Part shown: piece after piece, positions 6,906 through 13,852 of the stretch
How positions within the stretch are numbered: position 1 is the stretch's first letter
Layout: every line of letters starts with the position of its first letter
Source: Nitrososphaerota archaeon
Lineage (GTDB): Archaea > Thermoproteota > Nitrososphaeria > Nitrososphaerales > Gagatemarchaeaceae
Direction of reading: 5' to 3'
Length of the DNA stretch: 17,856 bases
NCBI GenBank assembly: GCA_005877365.1
Contig: VBPP01000035.1
Location: 1 to 17,856, forward strand
Notes under the pieces: model-generated
The model's input: the letters and a program-made list of their open reading frames with translations, nothing else
Told to the model about the DNA's origin: nothing
Database searches by the model: none
Position numbers and translations under genes: made by a program

Positions 6906-8246
6906 CTAGTCGAACAGGTACTTCAACCAAGTCTTGTAGAACTGGATACCAGGGTATTCGCTGAAGCCGGACTTCGACGCCTGACCCGGGTACTTCCAGT
7001 TCTTGTCCAAGCCCTCGTGGGCTCCTATCTTGTAGAGGAGTTTGATGTGCTTCGCGCTAGGTGTAAGCGAGGACTGGGTTATATTGTACCAATTCTCCAT
7101 GTCATCTACCTCGACGAGCCCTGCAGCTCCGGTCGACTCGGTGCAGGATTCGAGGGATGCCTTCTTGTACTCCTCCGGCGCGTCGTTTTCCACTGCGAAC
7201 CAGTGCCAGATTTCACAGGTGTCGGCGCTGGTCGGCCTGAAGATGCTGAATCTCTTGAACGGAGGAGGGAACTTGTCCTGGTCCCTGTAGCTGTTCACCG
7301 TCTCGATCAGTCCAAGGTTCGGGAAGATGTTCCCGTGCATCTGAGTGAGGGAGTTCCAGAGCTCGAACTGTTGCGGAGGAAGATGTTTTCGGGTCTTCTC
7401 AACCACCCCAGGCCACCACTCTGGATAGCCTATCGGTCTCGGAAAGTCCACCAGCCCGTCGGGGGTGATCCCCCGGTTTGTCCCGACCCCATGCCCATTG
7501 CCGCAGTAGACGCGGCTTCCGGCGAGCACCAGGGGGTTCTTAGGCAGGAATCCCATATCAAACATGAAGACGTGGCTCGTCATCACGTGGTAGTTATCCT
7601 GGATGAAGTTGTCGGATGAGACCTTCCAGTTGTGGTGGCTGATCCACCTCTGCGGCGAGGAGAAGGTCATCCCCTCGCCCGTCTTGTCTATCATGAAATC
7701 GAGGTAAAATCGAACATCTCCCAAGAAATCCGAGAGAGGAGGGGCATTCTTTTCTATGTTGCCGAAAACCATCCCCTTGTAAGAGGCTATCCTCACTTCG
7801 AAGAGGCCGAGGTCCTCGATCCCGGACGCATTCCCGTAGGTCGCCTCCTTCACAGGCATTCCGATCAGCTCGCCGTCGGTGTTGTAGGTGAAGCCGTGGT
7901 AGGTGCATCTGAAGTGTGACGTGTTTCCCATATCGGCCTTGACGAGTCTGGCCCCCCTGTGGATGCAGATGTTCAGGTAGGCCTTCACGTCGTTGTCCTC
8001 CGACCTGACGACTATCACCGAATCGCGCCCGCCGATGTACCGCAGCACGTAGTCTCCAGGCTTTGGGATCTCGCTCTCATGGGCCAAGAAGCACCAAGTT
8101 CTGGGGAATAGCTTCTCCTGCTCCAGTTCGTAGATCACAGGGTCGGCGATGACCTTCAGGGGAAGGAGACCGTCCCCAAGGGATTTTTCGGTCTCTGTCA
8201 GTAAGTCATGCGCGTATTCTCGTTGCTGCTCAGAGGTCTGAGCCAA
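6906..8246 (-). CDS. Ring-hydroxylating dioxygenase alpha (large) subunit
   Basis: A 446-residue, full-length catalytic subunit that adds O2 to an aromatic ring to give a cis-dihydrodiol. The Rieske domain carries CIH (C94, H96) and CTYH (C114, H117) with the spacing C-x-H-x17-C-x2-H. In the catalytic domain, SDNFIQDNYHVMTSH (211-225) supplies the bridging Asp (D217) and iron-binding H220 and H225. The third iron ligand is an Asp in VEVDDMENW (D381 or D382). Substrate cannot be deduced, but the BphB-like dehydrogenase nearby suggests mono- or polycyclic arenes. The start is TTG at 8246; no in-frame ATG lies nearby upstream, and a TATA-like box about 29 nt upstream supports it. It is the first gene of alpha-beta-ferredoxin. 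Confidence 0.95.
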   Translation of the reverse strand: MAQTSEQQREYAHDLLTETEKSLGDGLLPLKVIADPVIYELEQEKLFPRTWCFLAHESEIPKPGDYVLRYIGGRDSVIVVRSEDNDVKAYLNICIHRGARLVKADMGNTSHFRCTYHGFTYNTDGELIGMPVKEATYGNASGIEDLGLFEVRIASYKGMVFGNIEKNAPPLSDFLGDVRFYLDFMIDKTGEGMTFSSPQRWISHHNWKVSSDNFIQDNYHVMTSHVFMFDMGFLPKNPLVLAGSRVYCGNGHGVGTNRGITPDGLVDFPRPIGYPEWWPGVVEKTRKHLPPQQFELWNSLTQMHGNIFPNLGLIETVNSYRDQDKFPPPFKRFSIFRPTSADTCEIWHWFAVENDAPEEYKKASLESCTESTGAAGLVEVDDMENWYNITQSSLTPSAKHIKLLYKIGAHEGLDKNWKYPGQASKSGFSEYPGIQFYKTWLKYLFD

Positions 8247-8270
8247 TTCGCGAGCAATTCCTCCTCAGCG

Positions 8271-8278
8271 GATTTAAG
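8271..8278 (-). promoter_or_regulatory. TATA-like box of the dioxygenase alpha-beta-ferredoxin genes
   Basis: The minus strand reads CTTAAATC, centred about 29 nt before the TTG at 8246, in the 35-nt gap after the dehydrogenase stop. It could give the oxygenase genes a transcript of their own in addition to readthrough from upstream. A GAGGAGG on the same strand at 8262-8268 lies too far from the TTG to be its ribosome site. Confidence 0.42.
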
Positions 8279-8281
8279 GGT

Positions 8282-9118
8282 TTAATGGGTGGCTTTCTTT
8301 GTCGTCCGGTCTTCGGAGAGCCCGGACAGCCTTGTCAGCCCTCTCACTCCCAATCCGCCGTCCGTCTGAATGATCGTTCCGGTAACCGCGCGTGATCTCT
8401 CCTTGCTTGCCAGGTAGACGTAGGCCCACGAATGGTCCTTCGGCGTCGCTACGACGCGCAGTGGGTTCGTCCGTCGAATCTCCTCAGCCTTTGAAGGGTC
8501 AGCTCCTAGAGCTCTACCCTGCTCCCCGAGCGACTTCAGCCCTCTTAGGTCTGTCATAGTTCCGCCGGGGGCGACCCCGTTCACCCTGACCCTAGGCGCA
8601 AGCTCGTAGGCCATCTGTGTCACGAGCCCTCTCAGCGCGAACTTGGTGGCCATGTAAAGTGCCCCACCCCCCGCCGGATAGAAGGAAGAATTCGAGAGCG
8701 TGTAGACGATGCACCCTTCGTTCTTTAGCAATTCCTCGAGCGCTACCTTCGTGCTCAGGACATAGCTCTTGACGTTCACTGCAAATATCTCATCGAAGGC
8801 GTCGCCCAGCTTCGCGACGGGAAGGTCCTTCAAGGGGATGAAGTAGTCGAAGAGGCCAGGACAGCAGACGAGTATGTCCAGCTTCCCGAACCGAGAGATA
8901 GTTTTGCTTAGAGCTCTTCCGTTGTCCTCCAGAATGGTGGCATCGCCCTGGACCGCCTCGACACCGGCTCCAATCTTCTTCAGGTCCGCAACCTTGGTCG
9001 GGGATATTTCCAGGACACCGACCTTCGCGCCTTCTTCGATGAAAGTCTCAACGACCCCGCGCCCTATCCCCGAGCCCCCGCCCGTTACCAGCGCTACCCT
9101 GCCATCGAGCCAGCCCAT
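8282..9118 (-). CDS. cis-Dihydrodiol dehydrogenase (BphB-like short-chain dehydrogenase)
   Basis: A 278-residue SDR enzyme. The NAD-binding motif is TGGGSGIGRG (12-21), followed by N115 in VNVK and the catalytic triad S142, Y155 and K159 (SNSSFYPAGGGALYMATK region). These positions equal those I recall for biphenyl cis-2,3-dihydrodiol dehydrogenase BphB. The opening MGWLDGRVALVTGG, YELAPRVRVNGVAPGG and the TDLRG segment are also characteristic of that subgroup. The enzyme would oxidise the cis-dihydrodiol made by the dioxygenase to a catechol, using NAD+. The ATG at 9118 is 15 nt after the small upstream gene and is preceded by a good Shine-Dalgarno (GGAGG, 9 nt away), as expected for an internal operon gene. 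Its position just before the oxygenase genes supports the role. Confidence 0.92.
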   Translation of the reverse strand: MGWLDGRVALVTGGGSGIGRGVVETFIEEGAKVGVLEISPTKVADLKKIGAGVEAVQGDATILEDNGRALSKTISRFGKLDILVCCPGLFDYFIPLKDLPVAKLGDAFDEIFAVNVKSYVLSTKVALEELLKNEGCIVYTLSNSSFYPAGGGALYMATKFALRGLVTQMAYELAPRVRVNGVAPGGTMTDLRGLKSLGEQGRALGADPSKAEEIRRTNPLRVVATPKDHSWAYVYLASKERSRAVTGTIIQTDGGLGVRGLTRLSGLSEDRTTKKATH

Positions 9119-9127
9119 CCGGCCAAC

Positions 9128-9132
9128 CCTCC
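9128..9132 (-). promoter_or_regulatory. Shine-Dalgarno site of the dihydrodiol dehydrogenase gene
   Basis: GGAGG on the minus strand, 9 nt before the ATG at 9118. It contrasts with the leaderless genes nearby and marks this gene as internal to a transcript. Confidence 0.5.
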
Positions 9133-9133
9133 G

Positions 9134-9364
9134 CTAGGTTCCATAAGGCGTCTCGAGGAACTTGTCGAAGACTTTCTTCGGGACCCACGTCAGGCTTTCC
9201 AACTGGAGGGGGTCGAGGTAGGACCGATACCCCAGCTTAGGAGAATAGATCTCCAGCCTGAATCCGTTTCTTGTCTTAACCTTCCTCAGCTGCACCGTCG
9301 CGTATTCATTCCCTATGTCGATATACTCGGTGACGGGGCTATATCCGTCGGTATCTTCTCCCAT
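9134..9364 (-). CDS. Small conserved-looking protein in the aromatic cluster (76 aa)
   Basis: A 76-residue soluble protein with no signal peptide or membrane segment. The central NEYATVQLRKVKTRNGFRLE looks like paired beta strands, followed by SPKLGYRSYLDPLQLESLTW and a C-terminal KFLETPYGT. From memory this resembles small proteins found beside bacterial ring-hydroxylating dioxygenase genes, sometimes labelled 'dihydrodiol dehydrogenase' only because of context. I cannot verify this here. It is clearly not an SDR itself. The ATG at 9364 has a TATA-like box 26-27 nt upstream, and the stop is 15 nt before the dehydrogenase gene, so it probably leads that transcript. A structural or accessory role for the dioxygenase system is inference only. 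Confidence 0.75.
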   Translation of the reverse strand: MGEDTDGYSPVTEYIDIGNEYATVQLRKVKTRNGFRLEIYSPKLGYRSYLDPLQLESLTWVPKKVFDKFLETPYGT

Positions 9365-9386
9365 GGGAGAAAAAGGACGTCTTCAG

Positions 9387-9394
9387 CTAATAAG
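9387..9394 (-). promoter_or_regulatory. TATA-like box for the 76-aa gene and downstream dehydrogenase
   Basis: The minus strand reads CTTATTAG, centred 26-27 nt before the ATG at 9364. Together with the poly-T run at 9474-9480 it suggests a new transcription unit starts here. Confidence 0.45.
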
Positions 9395-9473
9395 CCTTCT
9401 ACCGCTTCAGGATCATGACTGACGCTTTCAACGCTGAGCACGATTTTGGGAATCGCCCCGAGAAAGGAGTTAG

Positions 9474-9480
9474 AAAAAAA
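9474..9480 (-). terminator. T-run terminator after the extradiol dioxygenase gene
   Basis: Seven consecutive T residues on the minus strand begin directly after the TGA stop at 9482-9484 of the ring-cleavage gene. Oligo-T tracts are the usual archaeal termination signal, and no hairpin is needed. Confidence 0.5.
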
Positions 9481-9481
9481 T

Positions 9482-10636
9482 TCAGTCTGAGAGTTCGCAC
9501 TCCAAGAGAGGGGGCAATCCCGGTGAGTCTGTGATGCTCTGCTCCTTCTCCTTCATCCCCTTCGAGTCGGGACTGAACGTGAGCCTGATGGGATTGCCGC
9601 TCGGGTCTGCGATGTCAATGCAGAGCTCGTTATGTAGGCTGGGCGATTCCCCCCTCCCCTCGTAGACAACCCTTACTCCCTTCGTCCGCAGGTAGGCCGC
9701 TGCACCGAGGAGTTCCCCATATGAGCGCAGCTCGAAGCAGGCTCTCTGCAGCCTGGGTGACTCGTGTGCTGGACTCTTAACGAGCTTCAGTTCCGTCTCA
9801 TTCCCGAATCCTACCGACATTAACACCTCTCCCTTCATGCCTCGCCCGACTGTCCTCAGCCCCATTATCTCCTGGTAGAATTTGTGCTGCCGAGCTAGGT
9901 CTTGGCAAGTCAGCGAGTAGTACCTGATCCGCTCTATCTTGAAGGGCCTTGGACGGCCCTCGCCGCTGGCGTCGTATCGCTTCGGTACCTCTGGGTCTGG
10001 TAGGAGTTCGTAAGCCTTCTCAAGAGTGTACGAACACTTCGTGCTCCCGAAATAGTCGTAACCCTTGCGGATAACTTCAATCTCCTCCTCCGCCGGCGTG
10101 ATTGGGGGTTTGGGTAGAGTCCCCTCGACCAGGAACTTGGACCAGAGCTCGTAGGGCTTCGGAGTCCCCTGCCACCCGATGAGCTCAAGGCCGTACGCGA
10201 GCTCGATCCTATTCCCCTCCGGGTCGAAGAAGTAGACTGCGTAGTTCCCTCCAGGCGACCTTCTCACGAGGAACTCGGGCCTGTACCCCTTTTCGGTTAC
10301 GAAGTCGACAGCCTTCATCAGCTCCGAGTAAGTCCGGATGTTCCAAGCCGCGTGCTGCATGTGAACGTCGTCCCTCGGCATCTTCATGTCTCGTGGGAAG
10401 AGTGAAATGCAGTGGTGCTCTGTGCCCGCACGGACAAAGACGAGTCTTGGAGCCTCGCCTCCCCCGAGATGGGATCGCGCACCGAAGTCTGAGACTTCCA
10501 AGCCGAGCGTGTCCCTGTAGAACTTGATAGTTTCCTTCAAGTCATCGTAGAAGAGCCCCACGTGACTGAGGCTCATCGGCTTCAGAGGTCGTGAAGTTCT
10601 TACTCCGTTCACGGTGTACCTAGACTCGACCTGCAT
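9482..10636 (-). CDS. Two-domain extradiol (VOC-fold) ring-cleavage dioxygenase
   Basis: A 384-residue protein with two VOC (glyoxalase/extradiol type I) domains at about 22-160 and 234-356. The first holds a plausible 2-His-1-Glu metal site: H25 (SHVGLF), H95 (MQHAAWN) and E145 (NRIELAYG), plus LELIGWQG following as in many catechol 2,3-dioxygenases. At the equivalent positions the second domain has Y239, R298 and R351, so it cannot bind metal in the usual way. Classical type I extradiol enzymes keep the site in the C-terminal domain, so the order here appears reversed. Expected role: meta-cleavage of the catechol made by the upstream steps. The ATG at 10636 has a TATA box 30 nt upstream. 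The N-terminal 20 residues and a linker of about 70 residues between domains are unassigned. Confidence 0.87.
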   Translation of the reverse strand: MQVESRYTVNGVRTSRPLKPMSLSHVGLFYDDLKETIKFYRDTLGLEVSDFGARSHLGGGEAPRLVFVRAGTEHHCISLFPRDMKMPRDDVHMQHAAWNIRTYSELMKAVDFVTEKGYRPEFLVRRSPGGNYAVYFFDPEGNRIELAYGLELIGWQGTPKPYELWSKFLVEGTLPKPPITPAEEEIEVIRKGYDYFGSTKCSYTLEKAYELLPDPEVPKRYDASGEGRPRPFKIERIRYYSLTCQDLARQHKFYQEIMGLRTVGRGMKGEVLMSVGFGNETELKLVKSPAHESPRLQRACFELRSYGELLGAAAYLRTKGVRVVYEGRGESPSLHNELCIDIADPSGNPIRLTFSPDSKGMKEKEQSITDSPGLPPLLECELSD

Positions 10637-10660
10637 CGTCGTGCGGCAGTCTCCTCCTTC

Positions 10661-10672
10661 GTTTATTTAACC
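10661..10672 (-). promoter_or_regulatory. TATA box of the extradiol dioxygenase gene
   Basis: The minus strand reads GGTTAAATAAAC, centred about 30 nt before the ATG at 10636. It matches the TATA consensus well and predicts a leaderless mRNA. Confidence 0.6.
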
Positions 10673-10734
10673 GTCAGTGGTCTCCAGAGAAATCTTCCTC
10701 ACAAGTGACGGGGAGGTCTTGGGAGGATGTCACT

Positions 10735-12144
10735 CTACAGCGGAGGAGAGGCGGCGACCCCCTCTATTCCGAAGATATTAACTGACTTCACGTTTACGAA
10801 CTCCCTCAGGCCGTACTTCGATAGCTCCCTTCCGATTCCGGAATTCTTTATCCCGCCGAAGGGCATCCTTGGGTCGGACTTCACGAGGTCGTTTATGAAG
10901 ACGATTCCGCTTTCGATTCTGCTGGCCAGGTTCCTAGCCTTGTCGCCGCTGCTTGTCCAGAGGCTGGAGCCGAGTCCGAACTCGCTGTCGTTCGCGACTT
11001 CAATCGCTTCTTCCTCATCTTTCGCCACGTAGATTGGCGCGACCGGCCCGAAGACCTCCTCGCTCATGACCTTCATCCCTCTCTTGACCCTATCAAGGAC
11101 GGTTGGCTCGTAGAATGCCCCTCTGCCTCCCTTTCGGCGTCCTCCCATCGAGAGATGCGCTCCTCCTCTCACCGCTTCCCTAACCTGCAGGTCGAGGGCC
11201 TTGAGCTGTCCGCTCGTCGCCAGCGGTCCCACGTCCGTCTTCGGGTCCATCGGGTCGCCCAGCTTCTTCTTCTCGAACTCCTTGATGAATGCGTCAAAGA
11301 AACGCTTGGCTACTCCCTTGGTTACTATGAACCGCTTCGCGGCGATGCAGCTTTGCCCTGAACAGATTAACCGAGCGCTTGCCCCGACAGTCGCGGCCTT
11401 CTCTGCGTCTGCGTCGTCGAGCACGATGTAGGGGTCGCTTCCCCCCAGCTCAAGGACAAACTTCTTGAGATTCTTGGCCGCCATCTCGCCGATCGACCTC
11501 CCCGCCTCCACGCTGCCCGTGAAAGAGACTCCCTGGACGTAACTTGACCCGATCATCTTCGCTGCGATTTCGTGGCTTGTTATCACCGAGCTGAAGACGC
11601 CCTCGGGGAACCCCGCCTCTTCGAAGGCTCTCTCGACCGCGAGCGAGGAGCCCGGGCAGACGTTCGAGTGGCGCAGCACCGAAGTGTTTCCAGCCACGAT
11701 CGCGGGTATCGCGAACCTGAAAACCTGCCAGAATGGGAAGTTCCAGGGCATCACGGAGAGCACCACCCCCAGCGGCTCGAAAGCCACGTAGCTCAGCTTG
11801 GCGTCGGTGCTGGCCAGTTCCTCACCCAGCCATCGGGCGGCGTTTTCAGCGTAGACTTCGGCGGTCCACGCGCTCTTCTCGACCTCCGCAAGGGACTGGG
11901 AGATCGGTTTGCCCATCTCGGTGGTAATGAGCTCGGCGTATTCGCGCTTTCTCGAACGCAAAGAAGTTGCTAGCTTCGGGAGGTAACCGGCGCGCTCCCG
12001 TACCGAGAGCTTGCCCCAGAGCTTTTCGTAGGCTGTCTTTGCGCGTCTGAGCTTCTTCGTCGCTTCGTCAATAGAGGCCAGCCCGTATTTGGCAATCTTC
12101 GCACCCGTCGCGGGATTAACCGTTTCGAAGTACGCTCTGGGCAA
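10735..12144 (-). CDS. NAD(P)-dependent aldehyde dehydrogenase (succinate-semialdehyde dehydrogenase-like)
   Basis: A 469-residue member of the ALDH superfamily, similar in length and motifs to the Sad/GabD-type semialdehyde dehydrogenases. The oxyanion asparagine is in PWNFPFW (N135), the cofactor loop is SFTGSVEAG (207-215), the general base is E232 in LELGG, and the catalytic cysteine is C266 in SGQSCIAAKR. The C-terminal PFGGIKNSGIGRE motif is present. Next to the ring-cleavage gene, a role oxidising a muconic semialdehyde or the aldehyde released by an aldolase is likely, but succinate semialdehyde cannot be ruled out. The start is TTG at 12144; an AT-rich box about 27 nt upstream fits. 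It is the most upstream gene of the aromatic cluster. Confidence 0.92.
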   Translation of the reverse strand: MPRAYFETVNPATGAKIAKYGLASIDEATKKLRRAKTAYEKLWGKLSVRERAGYLPKLATSLRSRKREYAELITTEMGKPISQSLAEVEKSAWTAEVYAENAARWLGEELASTDAKLSYVAFEPLGVVLSVMPWNFPFWQVFRFAIPAIVAGNTSVLRHSNVCPGSSLAVERAFEEAGFPEGVFSSVITSHEIAAKMIGSSYVQGVSFTGSVEAGRSIGEMAAKNLKKFVLELGGSDPYIVLDDADAEKAATVGASARLICSGQSCIAAKRFIVTKGVAKRFFDAFIKEFEKKKLGDPMDPKTDVGPLATSGQLKALDLQVREAVRGGAHLSMGGRRKGGRGAFYEPTVLDRVKRGMKVMSEEVFGPVAPIYVAKDEEEAIEVANDSEFGLGSSLWTSSGDKARNLASRIESGIVFINDLVKSDPRMPFGGIKNSGIGRELSKYGLREFVNVKSVNIFGIEGVAASPPL

Positions 12145-12165
12145 TGCTTCATCCGTCGTGGAAAG

Positions 12166-12176
12166 TGTATTTGTCC
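12166..12176 (-). promoter_or_regulatory. Possible TATA box of the aldehyde dehydrogenase gene
   Basis: The minus strand reads GGACAAATACA, centred about 27 nt before the TTG at 12144. The match is weaker than the other boxes but the spacing is right. Confidence 0.35.
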
Positions 12177-12285
12177 GTATCGTGGCGCTATCTTGAACTG
12201 ACGCTGTCGTTCCGAGGTTGGGTCGTCATTCGTCCAGTCTTCGCTGCCTTCAAGCATCCGTGACGCCTGAGGTGAAGCCCTCCGT

Positions 12286-12558
12286 TTACGGTTTCGCCAG
12301 CCGACCCTTCGCCTCTAGCGCTCCTATCAGCACCAGGATCGGCCCCACGATATTCAGAAGCGGGATGATGGTGAATATCGCCCCAACCTTAATTGTGGTC
12401 TCGTTGTACCGTGTCCCTACTCTCCACAGGCCAAGGATCTGGCCTCCAATCAAACCTACAAGGGTGAGTATCCCTCCTAGTCCCAGCAACGCGGAATCGA
12501 TACCGAGGGAGCCAAACAGCGTGAAGAACGACGGCGGTAGCGACGCCGCCGGGCGCAA
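12286..12558 (-). CDS. Small integral membrane protein of unknown function
   Basis: A 90-residue hydrophobic protein. A glycine/leucine-rich segment at about 22-43 (LLGLGGILTLVGLIGGQILGL) and another at about 58-82 (VGAIFTIIPLLNIVGPILVLIGAL) give two membrane helices. Between them is a short polar loop with WRVGTRYNET, and the end is basic. This two-helix pattern with a tyrosine-containing loop resembles small archaeal membrane proteins of the DUF973/DUF996 kind, but I cannot assign a family. The start shown is TTG at 12558; a later start is possible because there is no ATG in the frame. The gene is divergent from the aminotransferase. The plus-strand frame across this region is a shadow extension of the aminotransferase frame. 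Confidence 0.6.
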   Translation of the reverse strand: MRPAASLPPSFFTLFGSLGIDSALLGLGGILTLVGLIGGQILGLWRVGTRYNETTIKVGAIFTIIPLLNIVGPILVLIGALEAKGRLAKP

Positions 12559-12566
12559 GTTAATTA
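12558..12566 (+). promoter_or_regulatory. Possible TATA box of the aminotransferase gene
   Basis: AGTTAATTA lies about 22 nt before GTG 12584 and about 40 nt before TTG 12602. It overlaps the putative start of the divergent membrane protein gene, so the two may interfere. Spacing is not ideal for either start. Confidence 0.3.
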
Positions 12567-12583
12567 CGTCGCGTTTGGTTGGA

Positions 12584-13780
12584 GTGGCAGGTCAGCTCCC
12601 GTTGCAAGCCAAAGCGGTTCGGGCACACGTCTCAAAGAAGGCCCAGTATTTCACGGAGTCGGTCATCCGGCAGATGACCAGGCTCGCCAAACAGTACGGG
12701 GCGATTAACCTCGCTCAGGGAATGCCCGACTTCGAGGCACCCCCAAGAATCAAGTCGGCCGCCATCAAGGCAATTCGTGATGACCTTAACCAGTACGAGA
12801 TCACTTGGGGCTCCGTTGAACTTCGTCACGCCATCGTGGAGAAAGCCAGGCGCTTCAACGGGATAGAAGCGGACCCGGAGACAGACATCACTGTAACGTG
12901 CGGCTCGACCGAGGCAATGACGGGCTCTATAATCGCCGTCACGGACCCTGGAGAGGAGGTGATAATACCCGAGCCTTTCTACGAAAACTACGTTCCAGCG
13001 ACGATAATCGCGGGGGCGAGACCACGCCACGTCGCACTCCGGGCGCCCGACTTTCGGTTCAACGAGGAGGAACTCAAGAAGTCTTTCAACTCGCGTACCA
13101 AAGCAATCATACTGAACACGCCGAACAACCCGGCCGGGAAGGTCTTCGCAGAAGAGGAGTTGCGTGTCATCGCCGACCTCTGCGCGGACTACGATGCTCT
13201 GGCCATCACAGATGAGATCTACGAGTACATCGTTTACGACGGGCGGAGGCATATCAGCATAGCGACGATAGGAGACATGCACGACAGGACGGTGACGATA
13301 TCGGGTCTTTCGAAGACGTACAGCGTGACGGGCTGGCGCTTGGGCTACGCGATCGCCGCAAAGGATATCACAAGCGCGGTAAGAAAGGTTCACGACTTCA
13401 CCACAGTCTGCGCACCCACTCCGCTGCAGAGGGCGGCTGTCGAGGCATTGAAACTACCGCAGTCATACTACGCCAGTCTCGCGAAGAATTACCAGAAGAG
13501 GCGCGATTTCATCGTGAAATCCCTGAGGGACATCGGGTTCGACCCCGTGGAGCCGGAGGGTGCCTACTACGTCCTTGCGAATTTCAGCGCGCTGAGCAAG
13601 AAGGATGATGTGGAGTTCGCCCGGTATCTCGTGGAAGAAGCGAGTGTGGCGTCAGTACCGGCGTCGAGCTTCTACGCTCATCCCGAAATGGGGAAGAAGA
13701 GCGTCAGGTTTCACTTCTCGAAGAAGGACCAGACGCTTCGCGAAGCGGCCGCTAAGTTGGCCACAACTCTCTCGAAGTGA
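12584..13780 (+). CDS. Class I PLP-dependent aminotransferase (aspartate/kynurenine aminotransferase-like)
   Basis: About 398 residues of fold-type I aminotransferase. The substrate loop INLAQGMPDFEAP, the NTPNNPAGKV motif with the PLP-contacting Asn, ITDEIYEYIVYDG with the conserved Asp and Tyr, and SGLSKTYSVTGWRLGY are all present. In the last, the lysine (about residue 244 from this start) forms the Schiff base. SVRFHFS near the end carries the carboxylate-binding Arg. The motif set resembles kynurenine/glutamine-K and methionine or aromatic transaminases as much as AspC, so the amino donor is open. The frame is open far upstream to 12218, but that part overlaps the opposite membrane protein gene; GTG 12584 or TTG 12602 is the likely start. 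It is transcribed away from the aromatic cluster. Confidence 0.92.
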   Translation: MAGQLPLQAKAVRAHVSKKAQYFTESVIRQMTRLAKQYGAINLAQGMPDFEAPPRIKSAAIKAIRDDLNQYEITWGSVELRHAIVEKARRFNGIEADPETDITVTCGSTEAMTGSIIAVTDPGEEVIIPEPFYENYVPATIIAGARPRHVALRAPDFRFNEEELKKSFNSRTKAIILNTPNNPAGKVFAEEELRVIADLCADYDALAITDEIYEYIVYDGRRHISIATIGDMHDRTVTISGLSKTYSVTGWRLGYAIAAKDITSAVRKVHDFTTVCAPTPLQRAAVEALKLPQSYYASLAKNYQKRRDFIVKSLRDIGFDPVEPEGAYYVLANFSALSKKDDVEFARYLVEEASVASVPASSFYAHPEMGKKSVRFHFSKKDQTLREAAAKLATTLSK

Positions 13781-13852
13781 GACCTCTCTGAAGGAACGCG
13801 ACAATAGTCGCATCTCTTCCTTCGACGACTTACTGCGAGACCGCCGCCGGGG

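Noticed and set aside
7017..7619. A 200-codon plus-strand frame opposite the dioxygenase alpha gene.
   Set aside because: It is antisense to a complete alpha subunit with all metal ligands, and its residue composition is that of a shadow frame.
10704..10734. Inverted repeat AGTGAC/GTCACT directly after the aldehyde dehydrogenase stop.
   Set aside because: The stem is only 6 bp with a 19-nt loop and no T-run follows. It could occur by chance, so I did not list it as a terminator.
12218..12583. An N-terminal extension of about 120 residues to the aminotransferase.
   Set aside because: The extension has low-complexity, Pro/Ser/Arg-rich composition and lies antisense to a plausible membrane protein gene. 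Aminotransferases of this family start close to the FTESVIRQM region.
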